Origin: Candidatus Njordarchaeota archaeon | GTDB taxonomy: Archaea; Asgardarchaeota; Njordarchaeia; Njordarchaeales; Njordarchaeaceae | NCBI GenBank assembly: GCA_029856625.1 | Contig: JAHKLG010000056.1 | Location: forward strand, 1-7,722 | DNA length: 7,722 bases | Reading direction: 5' to 3' | Translations under genes and position numbers: made by a program | Part shown: positions 5,664 to 7,722 of the stretch, one piece after another | Position numbering within the stretch: position 1 is the first letter of the stretch | Layout: every line of letters starts with the position of its first letter | Notes under the pieces: model-generated | Databases searched by the model: none | What the model was told of the DNA's origin: nothing | Seen by the model: the letters and a program-made list of their open reading frames with translations, nothing else

Positions 5664-6182
5664 ATGATGAATAAACGTGTTTTGATGTTTAAATGTCCAA
5701 CATGTGGGGAGGACATACATACAGAGGTTGATTTAAGTGAGATGAGGAAGGAGGAGGGAGGGATTTATTCTTTAACAATAGTTCATGGCACAGAAAATCC
5801 CCACATTGTAATTGTTTACTTAGATGAGAATGGAAGCATTAGGGGTGTGGAATCATTTGATAAAGTGATCGCCCTTAATATTGAGCGGACGGAAAGAATG
5901 GCAATGATGATAGCTGGTAAAAAATCAAGCGAGACTAGGAGTGTCGAGGGATACTCTGTAAAGGTAAGTATCTGCCCAAAGTTAAAAAGCCCTGACCTAA
6001 TTAGGAAAGTTAAGAATCCCATAGAAGCTAGAATACTGGCTCAATGCGATGGGAGGAATACCGTGGATGATATCAAGAGCCGCACAGGCTTGCCAATGGA
6101 AATTGTCCTATTTACGATATCTAAATACGCCAATAAGAAATGGATAAGATACGTATCGGTAATAAAGAAGAGAACTGATTAG
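5664..6182 (+). CDS. CxxC-containing protein with C-terminal winged-helix-like domain, unknown function
   Basis: About 172 residues from the chosen ATG. The N-terminus carries a single zinc-ribbon-like knuckle, K-C-P-T-C-G (Cys 11 and 14). A beta-rich middle part follows with I-V-H-G-T-E-N-P-H-I-V-I-V-Y-L-D-E-N-G-S-I-R-G; a similar 'H-G-x-H-x-L-x-V-x-x-D-x-x-G' pattern occurs in uncharacterised archaeal proteins. The last ~55 residues (A-R-I-L-A-Q-C-D-G-R-N-T-V-D-D-I-K-S-R-T-G-L-P-M-E-I-V-L-F-T-I-S-K-Y) look like a winged helix of the 'D-G-x-x-T-V-x-E-I' type. Only one CxxC is seen, so zinc binding would need a partner or another ligand. The frame extends to a TTG at 5646; GGTGAGG at 5648-5654 supports ATG 5664 (or 5667). 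I infer a small regulator or adaptor, with no known target. Confidence 0.75.
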   Translation: MMNKRVLMFKCPTCGEDIHTEVDLSEMRKEEGGIYSLTIVHGTENPHIVIVYLDENGSIRGVESFDKVIALNIERTERMAMMIAGKKSSETRSVEGYSVKVSICPKLKSPDLIRKVKNPIEARILAQCDGRNTVDDIKSRTGLPMEIVLFTISKYANKKWIRYVSVIKKRTD

Positions 6183-7057
6183 GTGGATTTATAGCTTATA
6201 TCTGTGAGAATCATTCCAAGACACATCATCAGTGCTCCAATAATTTTTACTAAAGAGAGACTCAATCCAAATATCATGAGTTCTAGTATGGCTGAAATTA
6301 GGACCTCCATCAAGAAATAAATTGAAGATGTCACAGCTTCAAGGATCTTAAGCCCATTAAACCATAATAGGAAGGGTATTATAGTGCAGAGAAACGAGGT
6401 GTAGAGAATTGCTAGCCATCCATTAATACTCGGTGACTTGAATCCCTGAAAAATTATCAGGGGGAGAGAGAATATCGTAGTATAGAAGAACCATACTGTT
6501 AATAAGGATAGATCATCAGCGTGTAGATTAGTGATTTTCTTAGTATAGACTATATAGAGACTCCATATTAAACCAGCTAGCAGACATAGCATGTCTCCTA
6601 GGAAATATTGTGTCATAAGAGAAGAAAAAGATAGATTCGTTATCAATAACACAGTTCCTAATAAGGATATTAAAATAGCCATCCCCCGTAATTTAGTTAA
6701 TTTCTCATCAAGTATAAAATGAGCAAAAATCGCGACAAATACTGCACTAGTATTTATTAAAAGTGAGGCATTAGTTGCTATAGTGAACTGCTGGCCAAGG
6801 AATTGAAGTACATATCCAAGAGCATTCAATAAGGCCGCGAAGACAATACTACTATTGCATAAGAGTTTATAGAACTCCCAGAATCTTCCAGAAACAATAA
6901 TTATGACCAGCATAATTACTGTGGCGATAAGGAATCGTAAGAATAGAAACTCCGCAGCTGGTAAATATAATAATCCCCATCTGATAACTACAAAACTCGT
7001 TCCCCAGAAAAAAGCTGCCATTAATGTATATATTCTGGCTAAGGAGCGCTCGTTCAT
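6179..7057 (-). CDS. EamA/DMT-superfamily permease
   Basis: A polytopic membrane protein of 292 residues with about ten hydrophobic segments arranged as two five-helix EamA repeats, the standard drug/metabolite transporter layout. The N-terminal repeat begins Y-T-L-M-A-A-F-F-W-G-T-S-F-V-V-I-R-W-G, the usual EamA opening, and contains L-x-x-R-F-L-I-A-T. The second repeat begins G-D-M-L-C-L-L-A-G-L-I-W-S-L-Y-I-V-Y-T-K-K. The family exports or imports amino acids, nucleosides or other small metabolites; the substrate is not predictable. The frame extends upstream to a GTG at 7117, but a GGAGAGGG Shine-Dalgarno lies about 5 bases before ATG 7057. The shorter protein also matches the usual family length, so the extra 20 residues are probably leader. 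Its stop codon overlaps that of the convergent gene by four bases. Confidence 0.92.
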   Translation of the reverse strand: MNERSLARIYTLMAAFFWGTSFVVIRWGLLYLPAAEFLFLRFLIATVIMLVIIIVSGRFWEFYKLLCNSSIVFAALLNALGYVLQFLGQQFTIATNASLLINTSAVFVAIFAHFILDEKLTKLRGMAILISLLGTVLLITNLSFSSLMTQYFLGDMLCLLAGLIWSLYIVYTKKITNLHADDLSLLTVWFFYTTIFSLPLIIFQGFKSPSINGWLAILYTSFLCTIIPFLLWFNGLKILEAVTSSIYFLMEVLISAILELMIFGLSLSLVKIIGALMMCLGMILTDISYKST

Positions 7058-7164
7058 AGAGCCCTCTCCTATCCCGATTTTTCGTACTTTGTTAAAGATA
7101 GCTATGTATCTAACCACAAACTTTTTACAATCTTTTTTGCTTAATACATAAAAGCCCTTTTTAT

Positions 7165-7227
7165 GAGGAATGATGAGAGAACATTGAGAACCGATTATAA
7201 TGATGATGCCTCCCGCTTCTGATTAAT
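7165..7227 (+). ncRNA. Box C/D guide sRNA (candidate 1)
   Basis: Box order: C (ATGATGA, 7170-7176), first guide (7177-7190, 14 bases), degenerate D' (CCGA, 7191-7194), five-base spacer, C' (ATGATGA, 7200-7206), second guide TGCCTCCCGCTT (7207-7218, 12 bases), D (CTGA, 7219-7222). Spacing of boxes and guides fits archaeal C/D sRNAs that direct 2'-O-methylation of rRNA or tRNA with L7Ae, Nop5 and fibrillarin. By the rule of the fifth base before box D, the second guide would direct methylation of the fifth base (G) in a target AAGCGGGAGGCA. Weak points are the D' mismatch and a poor terminal stem, so exact ends are uncertain. A TATA-like stretch at about 7139-7152 could drive it. Confidence 0.65.
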
Positions 7228-7257
7228 AACCTTCGGTAACTCCACCAATAGATAAAC

Positions 7258-7267
7258 TTTTTAATTA
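7258..7267 (+). promoter_or_regulatory. TATA element for the small membrane ORF and second C/D sRNA
   Basis: TTTTTAATTA, centred about 24 bases before the ATG at 7286, the spacing expected for a leaderless archaeal transcript. Confidence 0.4.
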
Positions 7268-7285
7268 GCTCTTCTTCATGATTGT

Positions 7286-7429
7286 ATGAAGACACCATTT
7301 TTCATAAAGGTAATGACTATGCAGACACCAGAAACAATATTCGGAATCATCATGTTAATTATAGGAATTATCCTTTACTTGTTAATTCGAAGAGATACTA
7401 AACTGGTGTATGGTGCCAAAGAGAGCTAG
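7286..7429 (+). CDS. Small single-helix membrane protein, unknown
   Basis: A 47-codon ORF. Residues 18-34 (I-F-G-I-I-M-L-I-I-G-I-I-L-Y-L-L-I) form one strong transmembrane helix. It is preceded by T-P-E-T and followed by R-R-D and a charged tail ending K-E-S, so the C-terminus is likely cytosolic by the positive-inside rule. A TATA element 24 bases upstream supports ATG 7286 (leaderless). An alternative start is ATG 7319, with AAAGGT 7 bases before it, giving 36 residues (M-Q-T-P-E-T start). The stop lies only two bases before the second box C/D sRNA. No family is recognised. The promoter, clean helix and compact fit between two RNA genes support a real gene, but the small size leaves doubt. 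Confidence 0.55.
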   Translation: MKTPFFIKVMTMQTPETIFGIIMLIIGIILYLLIRRDTKLVYGAKES

Positions 7430-7431
7430 AA

Positions 7432-7501
7432 GGAAAGATTATATGATGAGTGTGCCCCAGGCTGATTAATGATGAGCTTCCACTCTGTCTGATATTTTTC
7501 C
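7432..7501 (+). ncRNA. Box C/D guide sRNA (candidate 2, canonical)
   Basis: A near-textbook archaeal C/D sRNA. C box ATGATGA (7443-7449); guide GTGTGCCCCAGG (7450-7461, 12 bases); D' CTGA (7462-7465); three-base spacer; C' ATGATGA (7469-7475); guide GCTTCCACTCTGT (7476-7488, 13 bases); D CTGA (7489-7492). The ends can form an eight-pair terminal stem, GGAAAGAT (7432-7439) with ATTTTTCC (7494-7501), one pair being G-U. The RNA would guide fibrillarin to methylate the target base paired with the fifth guide base before D or D'. Implied targets are CCUGGGGCACAC (fifth base G) and ACAGAGUGGAAGC (fifth base A). The first seven bases of the former also occur in the conserved CCUGGGGAGUACG of 16S rRNA, a suggestive but short match. 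It begins two bases after the small ORF, so it may be processed from that transcript. Confidence 0.85.
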
Positions 7502-7566
7502 TCTAAACCATTGCTGTAAACAAACTCATATTTCTTCTCAGGTTAACTAAATAGCGCTTTCAGCTC

Positions 7567-7594
7567 TATATAGTTATAGAAAAACTATATATAG
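7567..7594 (+). promoter_or_regulatory. Promoter with inverted repeat upstream of the PhoU-family gene
   Basis: Nine-base arms TATATAGTT (7567-7575) and AACTATATA (7583-7591) flank a seven-base spacer. The right arm lies inside the TATA-like CTATATATAG (7585-7594). TATA placement predicts a start near 7617 and a ~29-base leader with GGAGGT. A regulator bound to the dyad would cover the TATA box, so repression is the natural reading. A second TATA-like CTATATAC at 7607-7614 seems too close to the Shine-Dalgarno. The gene-free stretch 7502-7566 shows nothing else recognisable. Confidence 0.45.
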
Positions 7595-7645
7595 ATTTGG
7601 CTCCTTCTATATACTTGATTAAATCTTATACAAAGGAGGTCTTCG

Positions 7646-7722
7646 ATGAAGGAATTAAGAAAAATTCAGCGCACTGGAGGTGCGACATATATTATTTCAC
7701 TCCCAAAAGCTTGGGTTAAGCA
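7646..7722 (+). CDS. PhoU-family phosphate uptake regulator with AbrB-like N-terminus (3' end outside window)
   Basis: Only the first 25 complete codons are present. They read M-K-E-L-R-K-I-Q-R-T-G-G-A-T-Y-I-I-S-L-P-K-A-W-V-K, the characteristic SpoVT/AbrB-type swapped-hairpin start (R-K-I-Q-x-T-G-G-x-T-Y-I-I-S-L-P-K-x-W) found at the head of archaeal PhoU-related proteins. There it precedes the PhoU helical domains; plain AbrB-type regulators share a looser form. A strong Shine-Dalgarno GGAGGT (7635-7640) lies 5 bases before the ATG. Such proteins are thought to regulate phosphate uptake and related genes. The rest of the gene, and any Pst transporter genes, would lie beyond the window. Confidence 0.82.
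   Translation, partial: MKELRKIQRTGGATYIISLPKAWVK

Noticed and set aside
7058..7117. GTG at 7117 as start of the transporter
   Set aside because: Adds 20 charged residues not typical of EamA proteins, while ATG 7057 has a good Shine-Dalgarno directly upstream.
1..7722. CRISPR array, insertion sequence or prophage remnants
   Set aside because: No repeated 25-40 base units with spacers, no transposase or integrase motifs, and no long terminal inverted repeats were seen on either strand.

Overview
The window is chromosomal DNA of an AT-rich archaeon. The evidence is archaeal-style TATA elements about 25 bases before starts, short UTRs or leaderless starts, and Shine-Dalgarno sites of the GGTGA/GGAG type. 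There are also two box C/D guide sRNAs and archaeal protein families: an AbrB-headed PhoU regulator, a one-domain Lrp/AsnC regulator and a stand-alone tRNA-binding OB-fold protein. A thermophilic member of the Thermoproteota/TACK side is my guess; the lineage cannot be fixed from this window.

Layout. Bases 1-876: the 3' end of feoB (ferrous iron transporter) and a tightly coupled four-helix membrane protein. Bases 973-1680 (minus): a metallo-beta-lactamase-fold hydrolase. It is divergent from 1817-3115 (plus), a 432-residue orphan protein that looks like a duplicated nucleotide-binding-type fold without a Walker A motif. Bases 3233-3931 (minus): a protein with an EMAP/Trbp111-like tRNA-binding domain. 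Bases 3932-4467 have no protein gene. They hold a GC-rich, strongly structured candidate ncRNA (about 4119-4300) with its own TATA element, followed by the promoter and a possible operator of an Lrp/AsnC regulator (4468-4893).

Convergent to that is a UbiE/MenG-like methyltransferase (4903-5589, minus). It is divergent from a CxxC plus winged-helix protein (5664-6182), whose stop overlaps that of a convergent EamA/DMT transporter (6179-7057, minus).

Bases 7058-7722 are RNA-rich: a box C/D sRNA (about 7165-7227), a 47-codon single-helix membrane ORF (7286-7429), a second box C/D sRNA (7432-7501) with canonical boxes, and the start of a PhoU-family phosphate regulator (7646 onward) behind a dyad-containing promoter.

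Most genes look like individually promoted housekeeping or regulatory units. Only feoB with its neighbour looks like a clear operon. The most unusual content is RNA: the two C/D sRNAs, one of which abuts a small membrane ORF, and the structured RNA of unknown family beside an RNA-binding protein gene. Several genes have upstream in-frame GTG/TTG/ATG codons, but the Shine-Dalgarno position supports an internal ATG, so five starts are set downstream of the longest possible ORF.
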